Position numbers and translations under genes: made by a program | Source: DATCIH01 sp036507955 | GTDB lineage: Bacteria; Bacillota; Clostridia; Clostridiales; Clostridiaceae | NCBI GenBank assembly: GCA_036507955.1 | Contig: DATCIH010000150.1 | Coordinates: 1-5,348, forward strand | Length of the DNA stretch: 5,348 nt | Direction of reading: 5' to 3' | Notes under the pieces: model-generated | Seen by the model: only the letters and a program-made list of their open reading frames with translations | Databases searched by the model: none | What the model was told of the DNA's origin: nothing | Shown here: piece by piece, positions 5,344-5,348 of the stretch | How the letters are laid out: each line of letters opens with the position of its first letter | Position numbering within the stretch: the first letter of the stretch is position 1

Positions 5344-5348
5344 GATAG

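Larger units (their letters stand above)
5218..5348 (+). mobile_element. Left end of an IS200/IS605-family insertion sequence (incomplete)
   Basis: The architecture matches the left end of IS200-type elements: a GC-rich subterminal hairpin (5223-5243), a second small hairpin (5245-5259), then an inverted repeat masking a strong ribosome binding site (5278-5334) where tnpA, the Y1 HUH transposase gene, should start. In Salmonella IS200 the first hairpin is known to block incoming transcription and the second to occlude tnpA translation. These elements lack terminal inverted repeats and target duplications, so the boundary is set by the flanking tetra- or pentanucleotide; TTTAC at 5213-5217 is a plausible one, and 5218 is my estimate. 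No transposase coding sequence is visible inside the window, so the call rests on structure only. The element runs off the right edge. Confidence 0.72.

Noticed and set aside
5223..5348. CRISPR repeat or riboswitch in the hairpin-rich right end
   Set aside because: The hairpins are not repeated as units with spacers, and no known riboswitch motif is visible; the IS200-type leader explains the structures better.

Overview
The window is strongly AT-rich, with purine-rich AGGAGG-type ribosome binding sites, several TTG starts and short intergenic gaps. Its protein families are typical of low-GC Firmicutes, so a Clostridium-like spore former is the best guess. That is an inference from style and families; there is no rRNA or marker gene in the window.

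Layout, left to right. (1) The tail of a LacI/GalR-family repressor, cut by the left edge, ends at a clear intrinsic terminator (942-968). (2) A three-gene rightward unit follows: a HisJ-type PHP histidinol-phosphatase, a CPBP/CAAX-type membrane protease homologue, and a flavodoxin-fold NAD(P)H/FMN reductase with an extra cysteine cluster. The gaps of about 30 bases between them suggest one transcript from a promoter near 993-998. The three jobs do not form one obvious pathway, and HisJ has no other his genes nearby. (3) On the minus strand at 3570-3716 lies a 48-residue, lysine-rich, hydrophilic protein with a good ribosome binding site. It has its own UUCG-loop terminator, which also separates it from the convergent reductase gene. 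(4) A second rightward unit holds a class I SAM methyltransferase (true start TTG 3823), a small membrane-anchored protein whose reading frame breaks at an in-phase A-AAA-AAG heptamer, and an 86-residue protein with two membrane segments. (5) From about 5218 to the right edge is what looks like the left end of an IS200/IS605-family insertion sequence: a 9-bp GC-rich hairpin, a second small hairpin, then an 11-bp inverted repeat that would hide the ribosome binding site of a tnpA gene starting at or beyond the edge.

Most of the window is ordinary clostridial housekeeping or accessory sequence. The observations most worth a second look are these: the slippery heptamer in the gene at 4510, where a -1 shift restores a sensible 17-residue C-terminus; the small minus-strand gene; and the IS200-like leader, whose best-placed start codon reads ATA instead of ATG. 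I did not see a convincing new multi-gene system.
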